From Chamaecrista fasciculata (lineage: Eukaryota > Streptophyta > Magnoliopsida > Fabales > Fabaceae): 64,000 bases of DNA. The DNA lies in assembly GCA_003254925.1 (NCBI GenBank), contig QANZ01012406.1:132962-196961 (forward strand), read 5' to 3'. This document shows, piece by piece, positions 1 through 14,935 of this stretch. The position numbers were made by a program, and so were the translations under genes. Each line of letters opens with the position of its first letter. The stretch's first letter is position 1. The notes beneath the pieces are model-generated. The model was not told where the DNA came from. It saw nothing but the letters and a program-made list of their open reading frames with translations, and made no database searches.

Positions 1-451
1 CTTTTGTTTGTATTGTCTTTTCCTTAAAGTTTAATATTAGGATTTTTATAAAATCGAAAATAGTTACAAAATGAGAAACCAGAAAGGAAAAGAAATAAAA
101 ACAAATATTTTATAATTAAGCCAAATAAAAACTAATGAAGCCTTTTTACTTCCAAAAGAAAAACAATAAACTTATTACCCCAGAACTCAAGTACAAGCCC
201 AACCCTAAAAACAAAACTAAAATTTAAAAAAAGAAAAAAGAAAAATGCAGAAACGGCATCGTTTTGGGGCTAAAATTTCAGAAGTGGTAAGGAAATGCAA
301 TAAAAGGCGCGAAAGAGAGAGAGGGTTTTGGTGGTTTTGTCGAGAAATGTGTGAGACTGAGACTAGGGTTTGAGAGAGAAGATAAAGGAAAGAAGAAAAG
401 AAACCCAGAACAAGGATCATTCGGGAAGCAAAGAAAAAGAAACAGCATTTG
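1..451 (+). promoter_or_regulatory. Upstream region and likely 5' UTR exon of the DUF659 gene
   Basis: This stretch has no supportable coding frame. It becomes purine-rich around 300-440 (GAGAGAGAG, AGAAAG). A good splice donor (ATTTG|GTAAAA) lies at 451/452 and an acceptor (TTCCAG) ends at 1485, so the transcript probably starts around 300-400, with a 1.03-kb intron in its 5' UTR. The start site is inferred. Confidence 0.4.
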
Positions 452-746
452 GTAAAACCCTTTCTTTTATTTGATTTTATCGTGAAAACTCATCATATCG
501 TGTCCTCTAACCATGTTGTCGTTTCTCATTGTTTTGCTACTATCTTGATCATCTTCTGCTAGTCGGGTTTTCGCTGTGAAGCCCCATTTAAGTCACTTGA
601 AACGCATCTTCAAAAAGCTGCTTTCTTTTTTTGTTGCAAAAGGGTAAACAATCATTTATCACTTGACTCCCTCTTGCATCGATTTGTTTGATGCGTCTTC
701 GTGTGTTTTTCTTTCTCCACTGCTAATGTGAAATATACTATACTAT

Positions 747-1425
747 GTGTTCTAGTTTGAGGAGCTCTCCTTAGATGCTCATTTTGGCTTTGTTTTAAGC
801 ACTTAAAAGCATCATCATTCAATATTGTGCCAATGTGTTCTGGTTCGAGGAGCTGTTATAAGATGCACAGTGTGGCCTTGTTTTAAGCACTTTAAAGCAT
901 CATTTCCCTGTTAATGTGTTCTGATTTGAGGAGCTGTCGTTACATGCGCTTTGTGATTGTTTTAAGCACTTATTATCGCCTTATTAATGTGTTCTGGTTC
1001 GAGGAGTTGCCATTAGGTGCACAATGTCGCTTTATTTTTAATCATTACCATGTAAATGTGATCTGGTCTGACGTGTTTCCATTAGATACACATTGTGGCT
1101 TTGTTTTAATCATTTGAATGCATTATGATTTTGGGGCTGTTCAATGGCAGAACATTTTGGTGTTTCAAAGTGTCATTTTTATGTGTTTTGAATTTAAACT
1201 CTGGTTTGATATCTGACCTGTCACTGCATATCTTGGTTGCTTTGCGGTGTTTTAAAATGCCATTTTTATGGGTTTTAAATTGTGGTTTGAGGGCTGTTCA
1301 GTTGCTGTAAGTTTTGGTTTCAGGGCTGACCAGTGGCTGCATGTTTTGGTAGCATTTTGATATTTCGAAATGTCATTTTCATAGGTTTTAAAAGTCGGGT
1401 CTAAGGGCTGTTCAGGTGCTGTGTT
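747..1425 (+). repeat. Two degenerate tandem-repeat families inside the 5' UTR intron
   Basis: Family A has units beginning GTGTTCTGGTTYGAGGAGC at about 747, 835, 916, 989 and 1058, with spacings of 88, 81, 73 and 69 bp. Each contains TTGTTTTAAGCA-like text. Family B follows from about 1133 to 1425, with units built on GGGCTGTTCA, TTTTGG and TGTCATTTT then GTTTTAAA, roughly 80 to 100 bp long. Another family B unit lies downstream of the gene at about 3766-3850. The copies are clearly diverged, so the arrays are not recent. Confidence 0.7.
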
Positions 1426-1533
1426 GTTGAATTATTTGCTGCGTACTAGGTTTTTGATTGCTGATATATTCTTTTTACATTCCAGTGTTATTGTTCTCTT
1501 GTTTGAGACTTCGAGTGCTTCTGCTTGTCTATC

Positions 1534-3646
1534 ATGTCTGAAAGTGGGGCTGCTAGTTGTGATAGTGGACGTGGAACCAATAGTGGAGGTGAAACTGTTT
1601 CTTCTCAGAAAAGAAAACAATGGTCTGATGGTGATGAAGAAGGTAGTGATTCACAACCTAGTGCTCAAGAAAATAATCATTCAAGAGGAACTAGTGGGGC
1701 TAAAAGTGCACAGTTACAACAGTCTAAGGAAGATTTGAGGAAAGATCTTTCTCAACAAATTGCTCTGTTTTTTTATACTAGTGGTATTCCTTTAAAAAAT
1801 ATAGAAAGTCCAGAGTTTGTGGAAATGCTTCAAATGATAGGGAAGTGTGGTGTCGGTTTTAAAGCTCCTTGTCCTGATGAGCTCAGAGAGAAATTTTTTA
1901 AGCAAGAAGTGAAGGATGTAAGGAATATGGTTGAGGAGTACAAGAAAGAATGGAAAAGAACCGGTTGTACCATTATGTTAGATAGGTGGGCTGATAAAAA
2001 GGAGCGGACAATTTGCAAGATCTTGGTGAATAGTCCTAAAGGGACGGTTTTTCTGCATTCTTTAGATACTTCTGAAATTTCAACAGTTGACAAAGTTTTT
2101 AATATGCTTGATAAAGTTGTGGAGAAAGTGGGAGAAGAAAATGTGGTTCAAGTAATAACTGACGATGTTGCTAATTACAGAGCAGCTGGATTGAAATTGA
2201 TGGAGAAGAGGAAGCATTTGTACTGGACACCATGTATAACCCATTGCATTGAATTGATGCTAGAAGACTTTGAAAGACAAATTGAGTTGCATCAAGTCAC
2301 CATAACTAAGTGTAGAAGAATAACAACTTATATATATTCAAGAAAAATGCCAATGAGCTTGTTGAAGAAGTTCACAAATGGGAGGGACTTGATAAGGCCA
2401 GCTGTGACTCGTTTTGCCACTGTATATTTGACTTTAACATGTCTTATTGAAAATAAAGTAGCATTGATGACTATGTTTAGCTCAAAGGTGTGGAAGGAGA
2501 GCAGGTATGCATCCACTCAGAATGGAGAGGAAGTGGCAAGAATTGTTTTAGATAATGTGTTGTGGAAGAATATTGCGATGTGTCTCAAGGCTGCAGATCC
2601 TCTCATTGAAGTTCTTTGGATAGTTAATTCAGATGAAAAACCAGCAATGGGACTTGTATATAATGAGATGGATCGAGCAAAGGAAAAGATCAAGGAGAAT
2701 TTCAATAACGTCAAAAAATAGTAAGCTTCCATAATCTTTTCCCCTTTTTATAACATTGCGATTGTTTATTTATAATACTTCAATTGTGATTGTTTGTTAT
2801 TATAGCTACGAGCAAGTATGGAAGATAATTGATGAGCGATGGACAACTCATATGCATAGGCCTTTACATGTAGCCGCATACTTTCTCAATCCTGCTCTTC
2901 ACTACAGTCCTAACTTTAAAGCTGGTTATGAAGTTAAAGAAGGGTTGTATAATTGTTTTTCAAGAATGGTCGCAGTACCAGAAATTAGAGCTCAGATTGA
3001 AAGGGAGCTTGTAGATTTTCACAATGCTAGAGGGTGTTTTGGCCTTGACATTGCACAAATTAATAAAAATAAAATGGCTCCAGCAGAATGGTGGGATGCT
3101 TATGGGGATGGATGTCCAGAGCTGAAAAAGATTGCTATTCGCATTCTGAGCTTAACTTGTAGTTCATTTGGATGTGAGCCAAAAAGGAGTGCTTTTGAGA
3201 TGGTAAGTTGTAATTTTTTTTAAAGTTATTGACTGATTTCACATTGTTTCTATTTCTTATGGTTTTTTTTTATATGTTTTGTTTAGATTCATACCCAGAG
3301 AGAAGACCTGTTGTACCGAATTGAGATGAATGAGATGGCATTTGTGATGTGCAATTCAAAGCTAAAAAATAAGCAGACAACTAGAAATCTTACATTTGAT
3401 TTTGATTATATCTCATCTGATGATGAATGGATAACTGAGGACTGGGATTCAGATGAAGAAGCTCATGTGGAAGAAGACGACGACAAATTGGAGGCACAAA
3501 TACAACAATATTTTCAAGCTGATGGTACTCATGGCTGTGGTGGTGGTTCAATTGATAAAATTTTGGATTTGGACTTCACCTTGGAAGATGATGATGAAGA
3601 TAATGATTCGGGGAATGATTCAGGGGAAAACGACGATATGATGTAG
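1534..3646 (+). CDS. hAT-transposase-derived protein with DUF659 and hAT C-terminal dimerisation region
   Basis: Coding exons are 1534-2720, 2806-3202 and 3287-3646 (1,944 nt, 647 aa), all with GT-AG borders. Residues 80-245 form a DUF659 domain. The first and second putative catalytic aspartates lie at D150 (IMLDRWAD) and D210 (VITDD), followed by a CxxH pair at C234 and H237 (TPCITHC). A hAT dimerisation region follows, with EWWDAYG and then CSSFGCEPKRSAFE, where E520 matches the third acidic residue. The tail after about residue 560 is very acidic. No N-terminal BED zinc finger is visible; the first 70 residues are Ser/Gly-rich and low in complexity. The usual TDNASNY is changed to TDDVANY. 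The first ATG gives MSESG; the codon nine bases upstream in frame is TTG. No terminal inverted repeats bracket the gene, so it could be a domesticated gene rather than a mobile element. Its function is unknown. Confidence 0.85.
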
Positions 3647-4081
3647 CATTTGAAGACCTTTGTTGAATTTGCATTTCAACATTTTATGTTTCTTTTATAT
3701 AAGAATATGGGAATATCTATGATTTTGTATTGTGCAGGTGGACTATGCATGAACTTAACTATATGTCATGTGTTTTAAGTTATGGTTTGAAGGCTGTTCA
3801 GGTGCTACATATTTTGGCCACATTTTGAAATTTGTAAGTGTTTTAATGCCTTAATGTGTTTCTTATCTTGTGCCTTAACAATAATGGTTTTATCATATTG
3901 AAAGCATCTTAAGCATGATTTAACTCCCAACTTTGTCTCTTTCTTTAGCATCAGAATCATGAGATATTGGAAATGTATCTTTTTAGTTTATGATTATTTT
4001 TAACAAATATCAACTATTTAATGTTCTTACATACAGCCCCGTGATTAAAAATGTTTGTAGTGAATAATAGACCAGCAAATA
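3647..4081 (+). other. 3' flank of the DUF659 gene with one stray family B repeat
   Basis: No gene is seen. At about 3766-3850 there is a further copy of the repeat found in the 5' UTR intron (GGCTGTTCAGGTGCT, TTTTGG, then CATTTTGAAATTT). A possible 3' UTR splice acceptor (TTGTGCAG) ends at 3738. Confidence 0.5.
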
Positions 4082-4090
4082 TATTTTTAA

Positions 4091-4519
4091 GGGTAAATTA
4101 CACTTTGGTACCCTGTGGTTTGACCCTATTTCATTTTGGTACCCTATGGTCTGAAATCTGACACTTTGTACCCTGTGGTATTCTCTATTAATACTTTGGT
4201 ACTCTTGGGAGTTACTTTGTAATTTTAACCATAACAAATTTTACAAAAATTACATATTGACCCCAAAAAAATTTTAAAACTTTCATTTTAGTCCTTAGGT
4301 AATATGTATTTAGGGATTTATTTGTAATTTTCTAAAAATTGTTTGGGGTCAATATGTAATTTTTGTAAAATTTGTTATGGTTAAAATTACAAAATAGCTC
4401 CCAAGTGTATCAAAGTGTTAATGGAGAATACCACAAGGTACCAAAGTGTCAGGTTTCAAACCACAGGGTACCAAAGTAAAATAGGGTCAAACCACAGGGT
4501 ATCAAAGTGTAATTTACCC
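4091..4519. mobile_element. MULE-type MITE with long terminal inverted repeats
   Basis: The ends are GGGTAAATTACACTTTGG and its inverted partner CAAAGTGTAATTTACCC. The inverted arms run far inward, through ACCCTGTGGTTTGACCCTAT on the left and its counterpart on the right. A perfect 9-bp direct repeat, TATTTTTAA, flanks the element (4082-4090 and 4520-4528), which is the Mutator superfamily target-duplication length. The element has no coding capacity. Confidence 0.9.
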
Positions 4520-4528
4520 TATTTTTAA

Positions 4529-5049
4529 TATTTAAGAATTAAATTGTAGATTTGAGACAAATTTGGGAATAAAAAGTAGGTTCCCTCTATTATTTATTTG
4601 AAAAATTAGGCTCTCTTAGCATCATACGTTAAACAACACATTCACAAATACTAATCCACATCGGTACGAAAATTCCTGGCAGCATAGAATTTGAAGACAA
4701 AACATGAAGAAAAAGAACACTAAAAGACAAGATTTAATTAAAAACAGAAATAGTTGATAAAAAAAAATTATCCAAAGGAATCCATGCCGGTAACAACTAG
4801 AAAGTATATTTTTAATGAAAATAAGAAAGTATTTTCGTTGGTTGCGATTTTGTCCTATTATTCGGCGATAATATCTACGTACACGAACACGAGTCTGCGT
4901 TCCTATTGGACTATTGGTAATCTAACTCCTGCTTGACTTTGAGGCTTGGTATAATTTTTCTTTTTTTTTCAAAAAAAAAAATCTTATTCAAATTATACTT
5001 TAATAAATCTAAAATTTATCATGAGTGCCCATAAATTAATAATAAATTA
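4529..5049. other. AT-rich spacer, nothing recognised
   Basis: This is low-complexity AT-rich sequence between two small transposons. The only open frames are short and have no recognisable features. Confidence 0.6.
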
Positions 5050-5057
5050 GTCATGAG

Positions 5058-5832
5058 TAGGGGTGTTCAGCGGTTCGGGCCAACCCGCCAACCCGCAAAA
5101 ACCAACCCAACCCGCAGGTTTGGGTTGGTTTGGTTTGGGCTGGCGGGTTGGTTTGGTTTGAAAATTCCTAGCCCGCAGTGGTTTGGGTTGGGCTGCGGGT
5201 TTCAGAATTCTGAGCCCGCTCAACCCAACCCAACCCGCCAACCCGCCACTTATGTATTTTTTATTTTTTTATTTTAATATATACATAAATAAATAATAAT
5301 TAGCATAATACAAATGAATCTTGAGTTATCATTCCCCTTTAGCTTTAACACTACATGAAGTGACTTCACCTTCAATTAATCTTTTTTTTTTCAATCATTC
5401 AATTAATCAATCTAATCTCTTTAATTTTTATCAATTTCACTTTTTTCGAGAAGTGTAGAATTAGAATTTATAATTTTACTTGCTAAATACTACCGGGGCC
5501 GTGGGTTTTTCTATTTTCCTCTATTACTAACTTCACTTTATTGACTTATAATAATAAGAAATCTTTTTTCTCAAAATTCAATAAAAAAAAATTGAAAGAT
5601 TAAAAAAATTGTAGAGTCAAGTATTTTTTTTTAAAAAAAATGTTGCAAATTGGAATGGGCTAGCCCGCCAACCCGCCCAACCCAACCCAACCCGCCATTG
5701 TTTGGTTTGGTTTGGTTTGGGCTAAAATATTTTTTTTTCCAAAACCCAACCCAAACCAACCCGCCCTTAAAAAATTTCAGCCCAAACCAACCCGCCCTAA
5801 ACCCAACCCAACCCAGCCCGCGAACACCCCTA
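5058..5832. mobile_element. hAT-type non-autonomous element with (G/C)-rich subterminal repeats
   Basis: The terminal inverted repeats are TAGGGGTGTTC and GAACACCCCTA. The flanking 8-bp duplication, GTCATGAG, is perfect (5050-5057 and 5833-5840), as expected for hAT. About 190 bp at each end consist of variants of GGGTTGGCGGGTTGG and its complement; the AT-rich middle codes for nothing. A micro-insertion with its own 11-bp duplication lies inside (5371-5408). The transposase that moved it is unknown; proximity to the hAT-derived gene is not evidence that the two are linked. Confidence 0.93.
5371..5408 (-). repeat. Micro-insertion: A10 tail with 11-bp direct repeats
   Basis: TTCAATTAATC occurs at 5371-5381 and 5398-5408. 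The 16 nt between read TGATTGA plus ten A on the minus strand. It is nested in the hAT element. Confidence 0.75.
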
Positions 5833-5840
5833 GTCATGAG

Positions 5841-6208
5841 AGAGAGAGGCTCTATATGAATTTTGACAATTAAATTAGTCTATAACTAATAATTAATAAT
5901 AATAATAATAAAGAGAATTCATTTTTTTAAAACTAAACTATTAGTTTTTCTTTTATATATGATGGTTTGAAAAAGGATAAATTACTAAATCAGTTTTTTT
6001 TCTTAGGAGTTACAAAATTAGTTAGTAAATCACTAAATTATCAAACAATTAGTAGATTGTTAGTGAAACTTAATTAAGTTTATTAAATATAAGAGAGTTA
6101 ACAAGATGATGACAAGTTATAATTTATCCTATTGACCTATTCTATAAATTTCTTTCTAATTCTCAGTTTTCGTAATTGTAATACTTTAAATAAAATTGTT
6201 TATTAATT
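5841..6208. other. AT-rich spacer, nothing recognised
   Basis: Short A/T tracts and a small AAT run are present. There is no gene or clear element. Confidence 0.6.
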
Positions 6209-6584
6209 GGCAAAGTACTAGTTTCGTCCATAAATTTTACACCAACTGTTAATTTTGTCTCTAATATTTTTTTGTTGTTAATTTTGTCTCTAATGTTTCA
6301 CATTGTGGTCAATTTTATCCTTTGCTCTTACTTTAGCCAAATATTATCGACATAATCTACGTGACTAATGATATATAATGTAAAATTGATAGAAAAATAA
6401 ACTCAAATCCTAACTTAGATTGTATAACATGATACACTCTGTCGTTAATTTATTCAAAGAAGTTAGCCCAAAGGATAAAATTGACTAAAATGTGAAACAT
6501 TGGAGACGAAATTGACAGCGAAAAAAGATTAAGGATGAAATTGACAGTTGGTGTAAAGTTTAGGGACAAAATTAATATTTTGCC
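6209..6584. mobile_element. Foldback MITE just upstream of the aspartic protease gene
   Basis: The left end GGCAAAGTACTAGTTTCGTCC pairs with a right end whose complement reads GGCAAAATATTAATTTTGTCC. The pairing continues inward through ACACCAACTGTTAATTTTGTC on the left. The flanking duplication is not clear, so the superfamily is uncertain (MULE-like by appearance). It ends shortly before the probable transcription start of the protease gene. Confidence 0.7.
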
Positions 6585-6763
6585 TTTTAGAATTGAAAAA
6601 GGTACAACACTACAACTAGACCTATTTTTTTTAAAAAAAAAATCTTTATGACGTGTTAACTGCACGAACCGGACGCAATTCCAAAAAAAAAACTGGCCTA
6701 CTATTACTATATTTATCTTTCTCTCGCAATTTCGATGCTTTGACACTGAGCGATACTTGATTT

Positions 6764-11367
<4,604 letters not shown>

Positions 11368-11713
11368 GGGAATAAACTATATGCATGTTGGTCTCTGGCT
11401 TCTTTTTCTTGCCCTGTAAGACTGCTCTTATGTATAAATGATCATAATAATTACTGGGAAACATGTCCTGTATGCATGACTTCTCTTATTAGTCCCAATG
11501 TTATTATCACTATATGAGAAAATTAGGGACTTAACACGCATACTTATATTATGCGGTAATTACTAGGCAGATCATGGTTTGCTGTATTATCTCTGTTTAT
11601 TTGTGTATATGTTGCTGAGTTCTCACTCTCAAAGCTGATAAATTTAGTTGTTGATTTGGATATTTTGAAGTGTGATATCATGATATTGTGTTTTGTGCAA
11701 GTTCTTTTGTTTG

Positions 11714-11759
11714 AATTTTGTGCTGAAGTCAGACCAAAAAAAAAATTTTGTGCTGAAGT
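11714..11759 (+). repeat. Micro-insertion: CAGACC plus A8 with 16-bp direct repeats
   Basis: AATTTTGTGCTGAAGT is repeated perfectly at 11714-11729 and 11744-11759. The 14 nt between are CAGACC followed by eight A. Confidence 0.85.
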
Positions 11760-12284
11760 GTATGACCTAAAGTTCTATGTTAGATTGTTAGTCACTCACA
11801 ATTTATTAAGAATTTTATTAAAAAACATTTATTATTATTATTATTATTATTGTAATAATAATAACAGTGGTTAATTGTAAGTTTCGATGTGTAATAATAA
11901 GTAGATGATAAAAAAAATTAAATAAAAAATATTTTTGTACACAAAAAAATTAATTTGTCTTTTTTATAATTTATAATTTTTTAAGAATTTTATATATTTT
12001 AAACAATATTTGAAAGTTTGTTATTGGAAAAAATACTCATTGTTTCATTTTCAATTTTCGCAAATTGTTTCATTCGGTTAATTAGAATGTCTCCTCACAT
12101 ATATAGAGAATGATGTGTTGAGTGTTGACAATTGAATTATTATAGGCATTGTTTTTTTATCCTGGCTAATACATCAATCATCGATTATAATACATATTTA
12201 TGTATATTTTCTTTTGCCAAGGAAGAAAACTAGGCAACATGCCAACATCATTGGAATATCGTAGGAATTAAATTTGTAAGTACA

Positions 12285-12545
12285 AAGGATATATTTAGAT
12301 TAGAGATTAAGAAGAAGAAAAAGGAAGAGGAGAGGTTTGAAAATATTTCCCCTTTGTTTGGAAAGTTAACGATTGAATAAAAAGATAATAAAACATTAAT
12401 TTTTAATCCCTCATTTTCTTCTTTACTTCACAAATTTTAAATACTCCAAGTTTGTGTTTTGGAGAAGTTATTTCTCAAAAGGAAGAATAAAAGAAAGGTT
12501 AATCTCTCTTCTTTTCCTTTCCCTTCCAATCTAAACAAACCCTAA
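12285..12545. mobile_element. Possible degenerate foldback MITE
   Basis: The left part (ATATTTAGATTAGAG, then AGAAGAAAAAGGAAG) is roughly complementary to the right part, which ends TTCCAATCTAAACAAACCC. No flanking duplication could be confirmed. Confidence 0.35.
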
Positions 12546-12809
12546 AAGAAATATACAGAGATTGAAAATGATACATTAATCTTTTTAAGAAAATAAACAA
12601 AATAAAAAGAGACACATGTATATTTTAAACATCAAATGCATAACATAACACTGCATGAAGAAGAGAAATAAACATAAAAAATGTATTGACATTATTATAC
12701 ATTCAGTAAGAATGTAAGAACCATTATTAATATCACACTTTATTTATTTTATGTGTATCTCTGTATTAGAAAACATTTACCTGGATTCTGAATATGGTAA
12801 TACAATAAA

Positions 12810-14021
12810 TTACTTAACCTTTGCTTTGTTATGTGTTTCCTCTTTCTTTTTGCTTTTGAGTTGTTCTTGACTGTTGTTTAATATTTTTGTCATTTCAATT
12901 GCTTTCCGCTGTATATTAATCTCTCGAATATAATAATGTAATCTGTCTATCATCAATCCAAGGAATAGAGAGAACCCTGCAAAAATGATTGCCCATTTAT
13001 AAAAATATTCAATTTTATAGACGAGCTCTCAATATGATGCATTTTAAAAAAAATAGTAAATGAAGATAGAGTTAACAACTCAAATTTCACAAGTCTAATT
13101 TACATAATACTAGAAAGTCATAAAATTAAAATATTTTAATTTTTTCTTACAAGTTAGCCTTTATAAAATAGGTTTAATAAATTACATTGCATTGTCCCTG
13201 TGACTTTCAAATATTGAAGTGTATACTCTAAATTTTTAAAGATTGAATTGTTAATTTATATCTACACATGTCAAGTTGTATGTTTATTCAAGAAATGTTA
13301 TGAATAAGTTAATCATTTAGTCTCATAAATTTATCATTACATTTTTTTGCCCAATATCATTACATTCAATTTGTTCTTTTTTAGAAAAATATTAACTGAG
13401 ACTTAATAATAAATTGAATTATGTGTAGGTATACTAGAACATGTATTTATTGAATTAAAATAACAAATTAATAATTAGACTTCTATTAAATCTAACATAT
13501 TTAAACGAGCAACCAAACAGTCGAGAAATTAAAATTTGCATATTAAAAATAAATTAAGATTTTTGTCATCCTTTAAAGATTAAATTGTTAAAGTTAAAAC
13601 ATACAAACTACCCCATAAACTATACCTTAATCATAATTTATTAACCTTTTCGTTCAAAAAAATAATATTTTCTGGTCAATATCAAATATTGTACTAGCTA
13701 ATTACAAAACAAACAAGAAATTAAAGAATAGTATTTACCCATAAGAGAGACTTCCAAGAGGCGTTGTAACATTAAGAGTTCATCAGTTGGATTGATAATG
13801 CCAGTTTCCTTAACACGATTTTGAATATTTGTCAAAGTGTAAAGTGTTGATCCAAACACTACCACCATTGTTGCAGACACAGTTTTTGTGATCACAGGCC
13901 CTTTTCCTTGCTTCAACATGTCAAGAACTTTCACTACCACTTTTCTTATAGGACTTGCAAATGAAAGTGTTACAGCCAATGCTGATTCTGCCATCAAAAG
14001 AGCATACAAGAGTTGTATCAT
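12810..14021 (-). CDS. BAP29/BAP31-like ER membrane protein
   Basis: Two coding exons on the minus strand, 14021-13739 and 12976-12810 (450 nt, 149 aa), are joined in phase across a GT-AG intron. The protein opens with a hydrophobic segment (MIQLLYALLMAESAL). Basic RKVVVKVLDMLKQGKGP, a second hydrophobic segment (ATMVVVFGSTLY) and a third one (LMGFSLFLGLMIDRL) follow. The tail is charged and Lys-rich, likely coiled or disordered, and ends KAKVK. This is the layout of short plant B-cell-receptor-associated-protein-like proteins, which sit in the ER membrane with three spans and are thought to help sort membrane cargo. Its exact role in plants is not established. The second exon is my own extension of the open frame. 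Confidence 0.87.
13332..13366 (-). repeat. Micro-insertion: A5 tail with 12-bp direct repeats
   Basis: TATCATTACATT occurs at 13332-13343 and 13355-13366. The 11 nt between read TTGGGC plus five A on the minus strand. It lies in the intron of the BAP-like gene. Confidence 0.7.
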
Positions 14022-14078
14022 CTTTTCTCTTATATATATATGGTGATAGATGAATGAAGAAGATGAAGGATTTGAAGA

Positions 14079-14101
14079 GAATGAATGAATGAATGAATGA
14101 A
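14079..14101. repeat. (GAAT)n microsatellite in the BAP-like promoter or leader
   Basis: About five tandem GAAT units lie some 60 bp upstream of the start codon. Confidence 0.9.
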
Positions 14102-14320
14102 AGGGAAAATTAAAGTAGTGTTATTTGTTATATATATGTATATGTTGATGCATGTGTTATGGAGACTTGGGAGGTTTGACAAAGAATTATGCTGTGCTTT
14201 TGCTTCATCTCGTGAGGCACAGAATAACTTTGTGAATGGGGGAAAGTATATATATGCATGCTTACACCTTTGTTTATTTGTTTGATGGGAATATTCTTAT
14301 TACTAAAATGTTGAATTAAA

Positions 14321-14364
14321 ACCAAAATAAATATTTCCATAAAAAAAAACCAAAATAAATATTT
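14321..14364 (+). repeat. Micro-insertion: CCAT plus A8 with 16-bp direct repeats
   Basis: ACCAAAATAAATATTT occurs at 14321-14336 and 14349-14364. The 12 nt between are CCAT followed by eight A. Confidence 0.82.
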
Positions 14365-14596
14365 TAATATCAATGATCTATTCATACATATAAAATAATA
14401 ATTGATAACCTTAGTAAAATAACCTTTGTAAAATACAAAGATACTTCATTTGGTGGGTTATTTGTAAGATAACCTTTATAAATGCTATTTGAGCCTGGAG
14501 ACCTGCCCTAACCGTGGACTATAGGGCATCATCCTTTCACTTAATTCTTTTTCTACAAAAACAAAATATAATTTTATCAACCAAATTATGAATATT

Positions 14597-14910
14597 GTAA
14601 TATAGTTTAAGTTGTAGTACGACATTGCAAAGTGTAATAGTGTTATAGTTTTTTTTCTTCTTAAGATGATGGAATAAAGTATTATAAATTTATAATTAAA
14701 AGTTTTGGGGGCAAAGTGAAATAGGGTATAGTTTAGGGGGTATAAAGTGTACTTTTTCCTTTTAATTGAGGTAGTAAAGAATTATAATTTAAATTTTAGG
14801 GGGCAAAGTGTAATAGAATTATAATTTAGAAGGGTAAAGTGTTACAATTCAAAGTTTAGGGAATAAAGTTAACGGAATTATAGTTCAAGGGTTAAAGTGT
14901 ACTATCCCCT
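14597..14910. repeat. Degenerate tandem repeat with GGGCAAAGTGTAATAG units
   Basis: Four or more related segments contain GGGGGCAAAGTGAAATAGGG, GGGGGCAAAGTGTAATAGAA, AAGGGTAAAGTGTTA and AAGGGTTAAAGTGTACTA. Each is followed or preceded by ATTATAATTTA-like text. They resemble reiterated subterminal pieces of a MITE. No coding potential. Confidence 0.5.
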
Positions 14911-14935
14911 ATTTTTTTATGCACCAATAAAAATA

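Larger units (their letters stand above)
11368..12809. other. Convergent intergenic region, 3' ends of two genes
   Basis: It lies between the protease gene (+) and the BAP-like gene (-). It holds a micro-insertion at 11714-11759, a TTATTATTA run that folds on TAATAATAA (11829-11865), and a possible degenerate foldback at about 12285-12545 (TTTAGATTAGAGATTAAGAAG against a complementary end near ATCTAAACAAACCCT). No gene is seen. Confidence 0.6.

Noticed and set aside
5053-5277. Open frames on both strands rich in Pro, Gly, Trp and Phe
   Set aside because: They are translations of the GGGTTGG/CCAACCC repeats of the hAT MITE, not proteins.
14480-14530. GC-richer segment GGAGACCTGCCCTAACCG considered as an RNA gene
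   Set aside because: It does not fold into a tRNA-like cloverleaf and has no family match that I can recognise.
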